Below, piece by piece: positions 18,763 through 28,212 of a stretch of DNA of 63,055 nucleotides. The notes below the pieces were generated by a model. That model had not been told where the DNA came from and searched no databases. It worked only from the letters and a program-made list of their open reading frames with translations. Position numbers and translations under genes: made by a program. The DNA comes from Phycisphaerae bacterium (lineage in GTDB: Bacteria > Planctomycetota > Phycisphaerae > Sedimentisphaerales > Anaerohalosphaeraceae), in contig JACZKQ010000162.1 in NCBI GenBank assembly GCA_014859965.1, positions 1 through 63,055 of the forward strand, written 5' to 3'. Every line of letters starts with the position of its first letter. Positions within the stretch are counted from its first letter, which is position 1.

Positions 18763-19011
18763 GGAGTGTCTCCTCTTACCAAAATCCGGTGCGGCGCGGT
18801 CGCGGGCCATGCCGGCACAAAGATGTCCGAACCCGGGGCAACCAGCGTATAAAACGTGCATGGAGTTGTCGAATGATGCCAAGGCAGGCAGCAGCAGCCC
18901 GCCCAGTCACCCCGTCACCTCCAAGGAACGAACCTTAGGTAGTGTATCAGGAATGGGGATGCAAGTCAAGAAGAATTACTGCCTGCGGTCCCGTGGTCCC
19001 CTGGTGTCCAA

Positions 19012-20205
19012 CTATTGGTTTTGCAGCTTTGTTAATTCGTCGTTGCACATTCTTAGTTGACCGGGGTCGGTCAGTTTGTCTTTGGCGGCCGTGAGCTGAA
19101 TAATGGCTTTTTCCGGCTCATTAAGATACCGCGAATAGATAATCCCGAGCATGAGCCGCACCTGTTCGATATATTCGTAGGTGGGGTACTGCGCGAGGAA
19201 GGCTTCATAAGCGTGGGCGGATTCGAGCCATTTGCCTTCGGCCATGAGCTGGTTGGCGATGTCGAGTTGATATTGACGCGGCAGGACCTGTTCGGGATCC
19301 TTCGCCATAAGCTGCAGATACTTCACGGCCGCTTCCGGCAGATTTCGCTGGCCGATCAGGCGGGCGATCTCGGCACGCGAGAGCGCGATTTCGTCATGCT
19401 GCACCTGCGGCCCGTCGGTCCCTTTGACCTCCTTCACGGAGACCCGTTTCCGATCACCTTGGCCGCTGAACGGATCGTATCCCCTGTTGACGGTGTCACG
19501 GAACTGCCGCCTGCGGTTCCATTGTTTGATCATTGACCACAGATCGGTGTAGTTGCCCTCGACGAGCTTGAGAGAAAGCAGGAGCAGCATGGCGGCGATG
19601 CCGCAGGCGTAACCGGCTAAATGTGCGTCGTAGGCAACGGCGCCCGGGGCAAGCATCGGCTGGATCCAGTTGTCCCAGACGATCAGCTTAAAGGCGATGA
19701 AGTAAAGGGCGGAGATCTGCATGGTCCCGATGAAGATGAACCAGTAAATGATGGTGATGACTGTCTGCGGAAAGAGCACCAGGTAAGCCCCGGTTACCGC
19801 GGCCACGGCGCCGCTTGCGCCTAACACCGGATTGGTGTGCAGCATGGTGTGCCCGATCCCGGCGAAGACTGCTCCCGCCAGATACAGGCAAATATAGCCG
19901 ACGTTCCCGAGTTTGTCGTTGACGTTGTTTCCGAAGATGTACAGGAAATACATGTTCCCGAAGATGTGCATCAGGCTGCCGTGCAGGAACGCGTATGTGA
20001 CGAACTGCCACAAATAAGGACGCACGGGGGTCAGCATAAACATCTGCGCCCACGGCCGCAGCGGTTCGGCCACCCGAACGCCCTCCACCACGATCACATG
20101 CGGTGCAAAGGTGAGAAGATAGCAGATCACATTGGCGATAATGATAATGTAGTTAGCGTAGGGCGTACGGCGCGGCTGTATGCTTGTGCGAATCGGTAAA
20201 AGCAT
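19012..20205 (-). CDS. Rhomboid family intramembrane serine protease with C-terminal helical repeats
   Basis: Membrane protease of 397 residues. The rhomboid core has six to seven membrane segments, the HGSLMHIFGNMYFLYIFG motif (about 75-92), the nucleophile motif GASG with Ser131, and the partner His195 in AHLAGYACG. Both residues of the catalytic dyad are present, so it should be active. After about residue 235 the chain becomes a soluble tail: a basic linker followed by TPR-like helices (RNLPEAAVKYLQL, KWLESAHAYEAFLAQYP, LNEPEKAIIQLTAAKDKL). That extension is beyond the usual rhomboid core and may recruit substrate or partners. It is the last gene of a probable operon with the cytochrome and the sensor kinase. 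Confidence 0.9.
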   Translation of the reverse strand: MLLPIRTSIQPRRTPYANYIIIIANVICYLLTFAPHVIVVEGVRVAEPLRPWAQMFMLTPVRPYLWQFVTYAFLHGSLMHIFGNMYFLYIFGNNVNDKLGNVGYICLYLAGAVFAGIGHTMLHTNPVLGASGAVAAVTGAYLVLFPQTVITIIYWFIFIGTMQISALYFIAFKLIVWDNWIQPMLAPGAVAYDAHLAGYACGIAAMLLLLSLKLVEGNYTDLWSMIKQWNRRRQFRDTVNRGYDPFSGQGDRKRVSVKEVKGTDGPQVQHDEIALSRAEIARLIGQRNLPEAAVKYLQLMAKDPEQVLPRQYQLDIANQLMAEGKWLESAHAYEAFLAQYPTYEYIEQVRLMLGIIYSRYLNEPEKAIIQLTAAKDKLTDPGQLRMCNDELTKLQNQ

Positions 20206-20269
20206 GTCTCTCGCTTCAAATATCGTTTTTTTCGGTCGCTGGTCGCTCTTTTGATATTGTCCACGGACT

Positions 20270-21658
20270 CTACTGTGCCTGATTGATTATATCGCCGGCC
20301 TTCATCAGCAGGGCCTCTGTGTATTTCAGATTGTGGACACCCCAGCTTCCGTCGGCCGCGACCGTGTCCAGCAGCGTCTGAACTTCGGCGATCCGGCGGG
20401 CGAGTTCTTCCTTCTTGCCGCCGTCCGCCTGCGCTTCGAACCGTGCCCGAAGACTGCCAAGTCTCGAAGTAACCTGGGAGTGCAGTTTCTTTATCTGATT
20501 CTGCCAGAAGGGAACATATTTGTCCCCGGTGCCCTTTTCATGGCATTTGTCGCATGCCTCGGGCAGCGCCCTGGCGACCTTGCCGATGCTGGCGATCCCT
20601 CCGGTCTTAATCGGTTCTGCGCCGACATGACAGTCGGTACACGCCACGTGCGTCAGGTACATCGGACCCAGAACTCGGTTATCGTCCGTGCCCTGCGGGT
20701 GGTGCTCGGCGGTGTAAATGCCGCCCTGGATGCTGTGCGTATCGCTGTGGCAGTTGGTGCACTGCATCATCGCCGTAACTGAGCCGCTCTCCGTGCGTGC
20801 GTGAGCCACCTTGCCGTGACAGGCAAAGCATTCAACCTTCTGATGCGAGCCGCTGTGAAGCGCGTGAAGCGAAGTCGAATCCATCGGGTGAGCGGTTGCC
20901 CTGAAACTGTGGCACATGAGACAACTGTTCTCGTCGACCCGGCTGTGATTTTCGATCTGGCCTTTGTGGCAGGAATTGTCGCAACTCACATCATACGAGA
21001 CAAACTCGGCGTGGTTAACATTCACCATGCCGCGCTGAATCACCTTATCGGGCACCTCGTGGCAACTGCGGCAGTCGGTCTGCACGAGCCGCTTGCCCGT
21101 GGAGGTCTTTGTTAGGAAATGACACGTGAAACACACATCCGAATTGACGTTGAAGTGCTCATTGCCTTCGAAGTGGCTGTGGCAGGTGCCGCACTCGATC
21201 TTGATTCCGCTGACAATTTGATTGATATGTTTGGCATGCGTAAACTTGACGCTTCCGAATTCGACAGGGGTCTCGATGAGTTTCTCGGCGTCATGGCAGC
21301 CGGACCTTAAACAGGAGGCATCCGGCACGTAGCCGTTGGCCTTGGTGCCGACGCGGCCGACGAGACAGTCGACCGTCTGCGCCAGGCCGTTGATTTTGGC
21401 CCTGGCATAGTTCATCACTCCCGGCTCCGTGTGGCACTTAAGACAAGCGATTTCACTGTGCGACGAGGCCTGCCAACTTTCGTAATGTTCGTTCATGACG
21501 TGGCAGCTATTGCAGAACCACGACTGGCCCGTTATTTCCACCGCGGCAAAGGTGAACAGCGCCATTGGCGCGACCACCGCGCCGATCCGCGCCGGCCAGC
21601 TCATGCGCCTGATAACCCCGCACCCCCATCCGATAATGCACCTGATCTTCTTTGCCAT
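20270..21658 (-). CDS. Membrane-anchored multihaem c-type cytochrome, NapC/NirT-type N-terminus
   Basis: A 462-residue electron-transfer protein. One membrane anchor (about 22-43) is followed by a NapC/NrfH-like segment WFCNSCHVMNEHYESW and IACLKCHTEPGVMNYARAK. I count ten CXXCH haem motifs plus two variants, CLRSGCH (CX4CH) and CDNSCH (CX3CH), giving up to twelve haems. Members of this family take electrons from menaquinol and pass them to periplasmic or extracellular acceptors; the acceptor here is unknown. The C-terminal hundred residues are helical without haem motifs. The start is ATG 21658 just after an in-frame GTG. It lies 54 bases after the sensor kinase and 64 before the rhomboid gene, so it is probably co-transcribed. 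Confidence 0.9.
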   Translation of the reverse strand: MAKKIRCIIGWGCGVIRRMSWPARIGAVVAPMALFTFAAVEITGQSWFCNSCHVMNEHYESWQASSHSEIACLKCHTEPGVMNYARAKINGLAQTVDCLVGRVGTKANGYVPDASCLRSGCHDAEKLIETPVEFGSVKFTHAKHINQIVSGIKIECGTCHSHFEGNEHFNVNSDVCFTCHFLTKTSTGKRLVQTDCRSCHEVPDKVIQRGMVNVNHAEFVSYDVSCDNSCHKGQIENHSRVDENSCLMCHSFRATAHPMDSTSLHALHSGSHQKVECFACHGKVAHARTESGSVTAMMQCTNCHSDTHSIQGGIYTAEHHPQGTDDNRVLGPMYLTHVACTDCHVGAEPIKTGGIASIGKVARALPEACDKCHEKGTGDKYVPFWQNQIKKLHSQVTSRLGSLRARFEAQADGGKKEELARRIAEVQTLLDTVAADGSWGVHNLKYTEALLMKAGDIINQAQ

Positions 21659-21712
21659 CACTGATCATTCTATTAACAATGTTCTGCCGGTTGAACTGTC
21701 CTATCGGCTCAT

Positions 21713-23068
21713 TCAGCGTCCCGGGCCAATCGATTCCGCCTGCGTCAGAGGCAGCGTCACACTGAAGGTGGTCCCTTCGCCCTGCCGGCTGTCGACTCCT
21801 ATTTTGCCGCGGTGACGCTTGACAATCTGTCGGGCGATAGCCAGTCCGAGGCCCGTCCCGTCCCGTTCGATTTTCCGGGCGTTCGAGGCCCTGAAGAACT
21901 CCTCGAAGACATGCGACAACTCCGCCGCAGGGATACCAATGCCCGTATCGGAAACCTCTATCCGCACGCCGCCATCCGTATCCATCGCCCGGATTGCCAC
22001 CGAACCACTTTCCGGCGTGTATTTTACCGCATTGAACAACAAATTTGCAACCATTTCTTCAATTGCCATGCTGTTTCCCATGATCGTGTCGGTCGTATGG
22101 TCAACGGCCGTGGTGAGGCGTATCTTCTTACCTTCCGCTCTCGGTTCGGCGGCGGCAAGGGCATTAGCGATCACCTCCCTCAGCGAGAATTCCTGCATTT
22201 CATACCGATTTGAAAGCCGGATTTGTGTCAGCTTCAGCAGGGCCCGGACAAAGGCGGTCAGTGTGTTGGTTCGGTTCATCGCCCTGCCGACAAATTCGCT
22301 CTGACGATCGTTCAATTCACCCAGAGTCTTGTTTTGCACCACTTCCAGACAGCTCTGGATGGCCCCGAGGTGCCCTTTTATGTCGTGCGTGACCCGCGCG
22401 ACATATTCGTCCTTGACCTTGTCCTTCTCCAAGAGCCCCGTATTCGCCATCCAACAGGCTTTTTCCTGGTTGCGGAGCTGTGTTGCGATGGAACTGGCCA
22501 TGTAGACGACCGTGTAGAGCGTTGTGGCGAGAACGCCCACGCGGGCCGCCACAAACCAGCCGCCGTGGTATGCGGCGGCGAGCAGATCATGGTCCAGACA
22601 GTAGTGATGTATCCACCCATTCAACTCCAAAAGCACCAAAAGCACCAGAAGGGCCACCGCTAAAGTCGCCTGGAGATAACTTTCCCAAGCGGTCAGCAAG
22701 ATGCTCGCAATCACCATGTGAAACACAAAGTACACCACAAACGGGTTCTCGATGCCGCCCGAAAAGTGGAGCAGTACCGTCAAGAGGACCAAATCGAGCG
22801 AAATCTGGATACTGACAATCCTATGAACCGCTGTGAAAGCCCGCTCCTCGTCGTATGCGGCGGCCCGCTTGAGCAGGACCAGGAAAATCGTGTTGTACCC
22901 TGCAAGCACCGCAGCGACCGCGTAAAGCGCAGGCTCATTCACCGGAATGTGCATCAGGCGGTAAGAAACAAATGTGGCCATAACCACACCGGCAATCGCG
23001 ATCCATCGGATGTTGATCAACCAATGCGCTCGTTTGGCAAGTCTGGCGTCCAGCGGCAAAGATTCCAT
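21713..23068 (-). CDS. Membrane sensor histidine kinase
   Basis: A 451-residue two-component sensor. Six hydrophobic segments fill residues about 20-195, followed by a short coiled region, a HisKA dimerisation domain with phospho-acceptor His228 in VTHDIKGHLGAIQ, and an HATPase domain with N box NLLFNAVKYTPE, G1 box DTGIGIP and G2 box GTGLGLAIARQIVKRH. All ATP-binding motifs are intact. ATG 23068 follows GGAG with good spacing; the frame is open to 23143 without that support. No response regulator is encoded in the window. Being the first gene of a run with the multihaem cytochrome suggests it senses redox or respiratory state, which is inference. Confidence 0.88.
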   Translation of the reverse strand: MESLPLDARLAKRAHWLINIRWIAIAGVVMATFVSYRLMHIPVNEPALYAVAAVLAGYNTIFLVLLKRAAAYDEERAFTAVHRIVSIQISLDLVLLTVLLHFSGGIENPFVVYFVFHMVIASILLTAWESYLQATLAVALLVLLVLLELNGWIHHYCLDHDLLAAAYHGGWFVAARVGVLATTLYTVVYMASSIATQLRNQEKACWMANTGLLEKDKVKDEYVARVTHDIKGHLGAIQSCLEVVQNKTLGELNDRQSEFVGRAMNRTNTLTAFVRALLKLTQIRLSNRYEMQEFSLREVIANALAAAEPRAEGKKIRLTTAVDHTTDTIMGNSMAIEEMVANLLFNAVKYTPESGSVAIRAMDTDGGVRIEVSDTGIGIPAAELSHVFEEFFRASNARKIERDGTGLGLAIARQIVKRHRGKIGVDSRQGEGTTFSVTLPLTQAESIGPGR

Positions 23069-23234
23069 TTTCGGCTCCGGTTTGTCCCCGCATTGTTCCT
23101 GGACAGGATTTCTGTGCTGTCCTGGCACCCCGTGGAGCGGCACATAGTATAGGCCGGCCGGTGTTTATCTGCAACCTTCTAATGTTATTCTATGAAAAGC
23201 AGCTTGACGCCCGGAGCAATTCCCATTGTCGATC

Positions 23235-23693
23235 TCAGTCTGCTGCTTTGAAACGTGCATCCAGTTTGAACAGCTTTTGAACGGGCAGGTTCAGCACATC
23301 GTCCGGCCCAAGGCCAAGTTTCAGGCGTATGGCTTCCAGTATTCCCGCGATTGCGCCGGTGTCCGTCGCGATCAATGTAAACCAGATGTTAAACTCATTG
23401 TCTCGAAGATAGCTGTGTGTTACCTCTGGATAGTCGCTAATCACCTGCGAGGCGACGTCAATCTGACTTTCCTGAACCCGGACCGCAGCTAAGGTGCTGC
23501 TGTAGCCCAACTTACGAGAATCGAGACTCGCACCGAGCCTTCGGATGGCGCCTTCGCCGACCAGCAGTTGGACACGCCTGAAGACCTCGTCCACATCGGC
23601 GCCGACTTTCGCCGCGATGACCTCGTACGGCCGCTCACTGAGCGGAAAATCGTTCTGCAGTGCCGAAAGTATCTGCTTATCCAGGTGATCCAT
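23235..23693 (-). CDS. Siroheme decarboxylase subunit-like protein (AhbA/AhbB, Lrp-type fold)
   Basis: A 152-residue protein combining an N-terminal winged helix (LDKQILSALQNDFPLSERPY) and an AsnC/Lrp-like ferredoxin domain. The segment PEVTHSYLRDNEFNIWFTL, with His93, matches the substrate-binding region of AhbA/AhbB and NirD/G-type siroheme decarboxylases. These convert siroheme to 12,18-didecarboxysiroheme in the alternative haem pathway or in haem d1 synthesis. They usually act as an AhbA-AhbB pair; only one is seen here. The start at 23693 has GGGG six bases upstream. It is divergent from a CobA-HemD fusion that would supply the siroheme precursor, which supports the assignment over a plain Lrp regulator. 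Confidence 0.85.
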   Translation of the reverse strand: MDHLDKQILSALQNDFPLSERPYEVIAAKVGADVDEVFRRVQLLVGEGAIRRLGASLDSRKLGYSSTLAAVRVQESQIDVASQVISDYPEVTHSYLRDNEFNIWFTLIATDTGAIAGILEAIRLKLGLGPDDVLNLPVQKLFKLDARFKAAD

Positions 23694-23967
23694 GGCCATC
23701 CCCGGCGGAACCATCAAAAAATACGCGTAAAACGGCAATCCAGCGTACTGTTTTGCACCAAATTTGTCAAGCTTCGCACGGCCGTCTGCGTGGACCAACA
23801 GGTGTTTTGGCGTTGACCACGCGGAGGCGACCCATTATATATAGTCGGCACGCTGGCAATGCCCGGCCATAACGTTGTGGCAGCAGCACCGGCGACTCGC
23901 CCGTTTTCTCATACGAGAATTTGCGATTTTTTTTGATTTTTGCCAGGCAATTTGCCAAAGGAAACCT

Positions 23968-25353
23968 ATGGCGGACGGAAAAGTCTACCTCGTGGGCGCC
24001 GGCCCCGGCGATATGGAGCTGATTACCGTTAAAGGTCTTCGCTTGATCGGCGAAGCTGACGTTGTACTCTACGATCACCTGCTGTCGATGGAACTGCTCG
24101 GACTGGTCAAACCGGGCGCCGAGGTCGTCTCGGTTGGCAAGTTCGCCGGAAAGCACACGCTGCCGCAGGAGGAAATCAGCGCACTGCTTGTCAGGAAAGC
24201 CAAAGAGGGAAAGACTGTGGTGCGACTAAAGGGGGGGGATTGCTACCTGTTCGGCCGCGGTGGGGAAGAGGTCGAGGCGTGTCATGAAGCGGATGTGCCC
24301 TTTGAGGTGGTTCCGGGTGTAACCAGTGCGCTGGCGGCGCCGGCCTATGCAGGCATGCCGCCGACCCACCGCGATTATACGTCCGACGTCGCCATTGTGA
24401 CGGGTCATCGTAAGAAAGGCGACACCCGCCCCATCGAAATCCCAAAGGCGGGCACGGTCATCTTCCTCATGTCTGTCGGCAACATTGGCAATATTGTAAG
24501 CTCGCTTCTTGAGCAGGGGTGGCCCGCCGAGACGCCCATTGCCTGTATCGAGCACGGCACGTGGTACGATCAGCGGGTGGTCGGCGGGACGCTGGCGAAC
24601 TTTCTGGAGAAGGCGGCAAAGGCGGACCTTCGCACGCCGGGCATTTTTATTGTGGGCAAGGTCGTTGAGCTGCGGGACAAGCTCGACTGGTTTTCGAAAC
24701 GACCCAACGTGCTTGTCTTAGGCAACCATCCGGAGCGGTACAAGCACTTAGGCAACATTGTGCACCGGCGGATTATCGATTGTGTACCGATGGAGGACTA
24801 TTCGGCTGTCGACGCCGTGTGCAAGGACATCGAGCGGTTCGACTGGATCGTCTTCACGAGCGTCAACGGCGCTAAGTTCCTCTTCGAGCGGCTATATGCG
24901 ATGGGAAAAGACGCCCGCGCGCTGGCCGGGGCCCGGATCGGCGCAATCGGCAAAACGACGGCAAAGCGGCTAAGCGCGTACGGCATTCTCGCCGACGTAG
25001 TTCCGCAGAATGAATCGAGCACTGGTCTGGTGGAGGCTTTCGCGGCACATGAGATGGGGGGTAAAAAAGTGCTCTTGCCGCAGGCCGAAATCGCATCGAA
25101 AGAATTGCCGGAAGGGCTCGCCGCCGCCGGCGCCGAGGTCACAGCGGCGTCCGTCTACAAAACCGTGGACGTGGACCCCGGCGAGATCGATTTCGACTAC
25201 ATCGACACCGTGCTCTTCACCAGCGGGTCCACCGTCAGGGCCTTCGTCAAAAAGTTTGGCAGCCTCCCCCCCAACGTCAAGGCCCTCGCCTTAGGCATCC
25301 CCACCCAAAAAGTCGCCCAAGAACATGGCATCGATGCCGAGGTGCTGGGGTGA
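23968..25353 (+). CDS. cobA-hemD: Fused uroporphyrinogen-III C-methyltransferase and uroporphyrinogen-III synthase
   Basis: A 461-residue bifunctional enzyme. Residues 1 to about 240 form a SUMT methyltransferase with GAGPGDMELITVKG, VVRLKGGDCYLFGRGGEE and EVVPGVTSALAAPAYAGMP, which makes precorrin-2 from uroporphyrinogen III using SAM. Residues about 248-461 form uroporphyrinogen-III synthase (DWIVFTSVNGAKFLFERL, IGAIGKTTAKRL, VLFTSGSTVRAFVKKF), which cyclises hydroxymethylbilane. AAAGGA precedes ATG 23968; the open frame back to 23875 is not supported. This fusion is known in several phyla and channels tetrapyrrole to siroheme, cobalamin or siroheme-derived haem. The divergent siroheme decarboxylase favours the last use. 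The precorrin-2 dehydrogenase/ferrochelatase is not in the window. Confidence 0.93.
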   Translation: MADGKVYLVGAGPGDMELITVKGLRLIGEADVVLYDHLLSMELLGLVKPGAEVVSVGKFAGKHTLPQEEISALLVRKAKEGKTVVRLKGGDCYLFGRGGEEVEACHEADVPFEVVPGVTSALAAPAYAGMPPTHRDYTSDVAIVTGHRKKGDTRPIEIPKAGTVIFLMSVGNIGNIVSSLLEQGWPAETPIACIEHGTWYDQRVVGGTLANFLEKAAKADLRTPGIFIVGKVVELRDKLDWFSKRPNVLVLGNHPERYKHLGNIVHRRIIDCVPMEDYSAVDAVCKDIERFDWIVFTSVNGAKFLFERLYAMGKDARALAGARIGAIGKTTAKRLSAYGILADVVPQNESSTGLVEAFAAHEMGGKKVLLPQAEIASKELPEGLAAAGAEVTAASVYKTVDVDPGEIDFDYIDTVLFTSGSTVRAFVKKFGSLPPNVKALALGIPTQKVAQEHGIDAEVLG

Positions 25354-25379
25354 AGCGGCAAGTCCTCGGCGGATTACCC

Positions 25380-25922
25380 CTATGCTAAGGAGTAAACCGC
25401 AAATATACGAAAGGGACCAGGTTCTGATTTTACAAACAGCCCAGATTCCAGACACTGCTTTGCCTGCTCCAGTGACTCAAGTAAACAGTGTCGGTTGGTT
25501 TTAATCTCACCGGCCAGTCCGTTACAGGAAAGCGGTGAACACTCAGCACTGCTTCCGGCAGAAAACGTCACTACGTCGAACCCTTCGAGCTTCTTCTTAT
25601 GGGGAAGCTGGACGTCCGTCACAAATGATCTCTCCGGTTCGCAGCCGTGCCACAGCATGTCATCTTCGTGAAACTCAAGCTCGTAGATTTCGTAATAGAA
25701 AAACCTGACCCCAGCCATATCAATCGAATTCTTTTCTGCAAGATTGGCGATTATTTTCGGTGAGTCAAACAGCCAGTACCCGTTGTGCTTCCAGTACTCG
25801 ACGTAATCGGTGAAGTCCTTGGACATACAGTTGCTGACTGAATAAACATCAAGAACACCATCCGCTTTCAGCCAGTCGGGCTTATCCATTACCCTTTTAG
25901 CCATGTATCCCGCTGGAATCAT
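25380..25922 (-). CDS. Conserved hypothetical protein
   Basis: A soluble protein of about 180 residues with no signal peptide. It begins MIPAGYMAKRV and includes KPDWLKADGVLDVYSVSNCMS, YVEYWKHNGYWLFDSP and a Cys-containing C-terminal half. I have the impression that proteins beginning MAKRV-x-x-KPDWL occur in other bacteria, but I know no function for them. Starts at 25922 and 25904 are both possible, and an upstream TTG at 25940 would overlap the preceding gene's stop. The gene lies immediately downstream of the beta-helix gene on the same strand and could be translated from its message. Confidence 0.6.
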   Translation of the reverse strand: MIPAGYMAKRVMDKPDWLKADGVLDVYSVSNCMSKDFTDYVEYWKHNGYWLFDSPKIIANLAEKNSIDMAGVRFFYYEIYELEFHEDDMLWHGCEPERSFVTDVQLPHKKKLEGFDVVTFSAGSSAECSPLSCNGLAGEIKTNRHCLLESLEQAKQCLESGLFVKSEPGPFRIFAVYSLA

Positions 25923-25936
25923 GATCAGACCCGGGT

Positions 25937-28078
25937 TCAAGGTTTTCTGATTTCGTACATGGTTGGGACGGGTTTGACTGCGAGATTCGGCAGTTGGCCG
26001 GGATCGCTGGGGCCGGGTTTGGTTTCGAAGGGTTTGAAGCCGACCTTCTCGGCGGGGGAGTTGGGCTTCAGTCGGAAGTCGCCTTTCTCTGGGCTCTCAA
26101 AGAGGGGATCTGCTGCGAGGGAGCCTGTGTCCTGGCCGGTCTCGGCCTGCCATTGGGCGAGGGTCTTGCTGCCGGGGAAGATGTCCTGTTTGCCGGAGTT
26201 ATGCCAGTAGAGGTTCGGGCCGAGTTCGTAATGCTGTGTGGGCTTGCCGTCCTTTTCGCCGCGGACGCCGCCGTTCCAATTGCTGCCTAAGAGCACGCCG
26301 GCGTTATCCCAGTAAACGATGTTGTTGCGGAAGAAGAAGGAGATGTGCTGTTCGTCGCGGGTCCGCTGGAGCTGCTGGGTAACGGAGTTGGCGAAGATGT
26401 TGTTTTCGATGATGTTTTCACGGCCGTAGTGCTGATGAAAGCCGCCGGTCTTCACATCATAGACGATGTTGTTATACATGCGGATGCCGGTGGAGCCCTC
26501 GTCGGTGTAGAGGCCCCAGCCGCCGTAGTCGTGGGCATGCACGTCGTGGATGCGGTTGTTGTGGACGGTGGTGCCCGGTGAAAGGCCAAGGGTGTAGACG
26601 CCGCCCATGTCCGAGAGCACGCCCTGGCCGATGCGGTGCATATGGTTGAAGGCGACCTCGTTGTGGTGCGAGCGGGAGGGTTCGGCGTAGCCCCAAACCC
26701 AGCCGATGGCGACGGCGGTGTAATAGAGGTCGCTGATTTCGTTGTGGAGGATGCGGTTGTGAGACGAGTGACCGATCCAGACGCCGTGCGCGGCGGGGTG
26801 GATGCGGCCGCCGCCGGTGATGCGGCAGTTGCTGATGGTGATGGCGGAGGTGGACTGAGCCAGAGCGCCGGCGGCTTCGGATGTGAGGACATTGCTTGGG
26901 GCCTTGGCATTGCGGTAGCCGACGTAGGGTGCGCCGATCTTGGCGCCGCCGGCGCCGAGGTCGTGCATTATGCAGTCGGCGACGGTGTTGGAGTGGGAGC
27001 CGGGGCCGAACGCCATTGCGTAGCCGCCAAGCTGGAGAAACCCGCATCGGCGGATGGTGACGTTGCGGGCGGCGACGAACTCGACGGCGGCGGGGATGTT
27101 CATCTCGCCCTGGGGCGTGAAGTTGCCTTCGGGCGGCGTGAGCCATTGCGATTGGCGGAAGACCAGCCCTTCGAGCGTGGTATTGATGAGCGGCTGGTTC
27201 TCGAAACCTTGGAAGATCAGGAGCTGCGGCAGGACAGGCGCCTCGACAACGGCGCTGGCGGGCGTCTCGCCGGGCAGCGGCATGTAGGACAGCGTGCCGG
27301 TGGGCTTATCGAGGTACCACTCGCCGGGTGTGCCGAAGGCCTCCTTGACGTTTTCGGCCCAGTAGCGGCGGTTCTTAAAGTCCGACCAGTACGTGTTGTA
27401 CGGCCGCGTCTTGGTGAACCGCAGCACGTTCTGCGCGGCGTCGATGGATGCGGCGCGCATGCGCGAGGCGGACCAGATGTGCAGCACGTGAAACTCAATG
27501 TCCGCGAGGTTGGCCCACGCAGGGTTGAGATCGCCTTCCCTGAAGGTGAAGCCGTTTACGCCCTGGTCGGTTTTCTCGAAGGAATCCACGGAAGTGAAAT
27601 AGCCCGCCTTCGGCAGGCGCGGCCGGAAACGGCGCTCGCCGTTGACGAAGAGCTGGGCGAAGTCCAAGCGGCCTTCCTTGACTTCGGGAAGGTGCACGGT
27701 CCACGCGCCGTCGGCCCCTACGGTCCAGCCTGTTATCCTGCGGCCGCCGGTGAAGACCGGCGTCTCACCATCGCGGGCGCGGTAGATCACGGGGCAGTTG
27801 TCCGCGCCGCCGTGGTGGGACTGAAGGACGACGGGCTCGGTGAGGACATATTCGCCGCCGCCGAAGAGCACTTCGATGCGTTCGGGCAAGTCGGCGGCAG
27901 ACGTTTCTTTGGCCTGTTTTACGGCCTCCTGGGCTCGGGCGAAGGTGGCGAAGGGTTGTCTCCGGGAGCCGGGATCGGCGTCATTACCGGCGGGGGAGAC
28001 GTAAAAGCGTTTGGCTGGTGCGGCATTGGCGGCTGCGACGAGGGCCAGGACCGTGAGGATTGCGACTTTAGCTTTCAT
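25937..28078 (-). CDS. Secreted right-handed beta-helix protein, possibly GH141-like
   Basis: A 713-residue secreted protein with signal peptide 1-19. The opening [14 protein letters not shown]...[12 protein letters not shown] and the segment [20 protein letters not shown]...[10 protein letters not shown]...[10 protein letters not shown] introduce a long parallel beta-helix with many N-x-I/V rungs ([41 protein letters not shown]). This arrangement resembles family GH141 and related DUF1565 proteins that act on plant polysaccharides; the assignment is tentative because catalytic residues cannot be verified by eye. ACGGAGGTTTGGT before ATG 28078 is a strong ribosome-binding site. The upstream 120 bases contain a long A/T homopolymer. 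Confidence 0.78.
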   Translation of the reverse strand: MKAKVAILTVLALVAAANAAPAKRFYVSPAGNDADPGSRRQPFATFARAQEAVKQAKETSAADLPERIEVLFGGGEYVLTEPVVLQSHHGGADNCPVIYRARDGETPVFTGGRRITGWTVGADGAWTVHLPEVKEGRLDFAQLFVNGERRFRPRLPKAGYFTSVDSFEKTDQGVNGFTFREGDLNPAWANLADIEFHVLHIWSASRMRAASIDAAQNVLRFTKTRPYNTYWSDFKNRRYWAENVKEAFGTPGEWYLDKPTGTLSYMPLPGETPASAVVEAPVLPQLLIFQGFENQPLINTTLEGLVFRQSQWLTPPEGNFTPQGEMNIPAAVEFVAARNVTIRRCGFLQLGGYAMAFGPGSHSNTVADCIMHDLGAGGAKIGAPYVGYRNAKAPSNVLTSEAAGALAQSTSAITISNCRITGGGRIHPAAHGVWIGHSSHNRILHNEISDLYYTAVAIGWVWGYAEPSRSHHNEVAFNHMHRIGQGVLSDMGGVYTLGLSPGTTVHNNRIHDVHAHDYGGWGLYTDEGSTGIRMYNNIVYDVKTGGFHQHYGRENIIENNIFANSVTQQLQRTRDEQHISFFFRNNIVYWDNAGVLLGSNWNGGVRGEKDGKPTQHYELGPNLYWHNSGKQDIFPGSKTLAQWQAETGQDTGSLAADPLFESPEKGDFRLKPNSPAEKVGFKPFETKPGPSDPGQLPNLAVKPVPTMYEIRKP

Positions 28079-28212
28079 ACCAAACCTCCGTTTTTTTTTT
28101 GCGTTGGTGCGGGCGTCACGGGGGACGCCAGCGTTTACACTGATTCTGGTGCAACCGATTGTGGTGTTATGGTCGCAGATCGCAGGGTATTTGTCAAGCG
28201 GGACCGTTTAGG

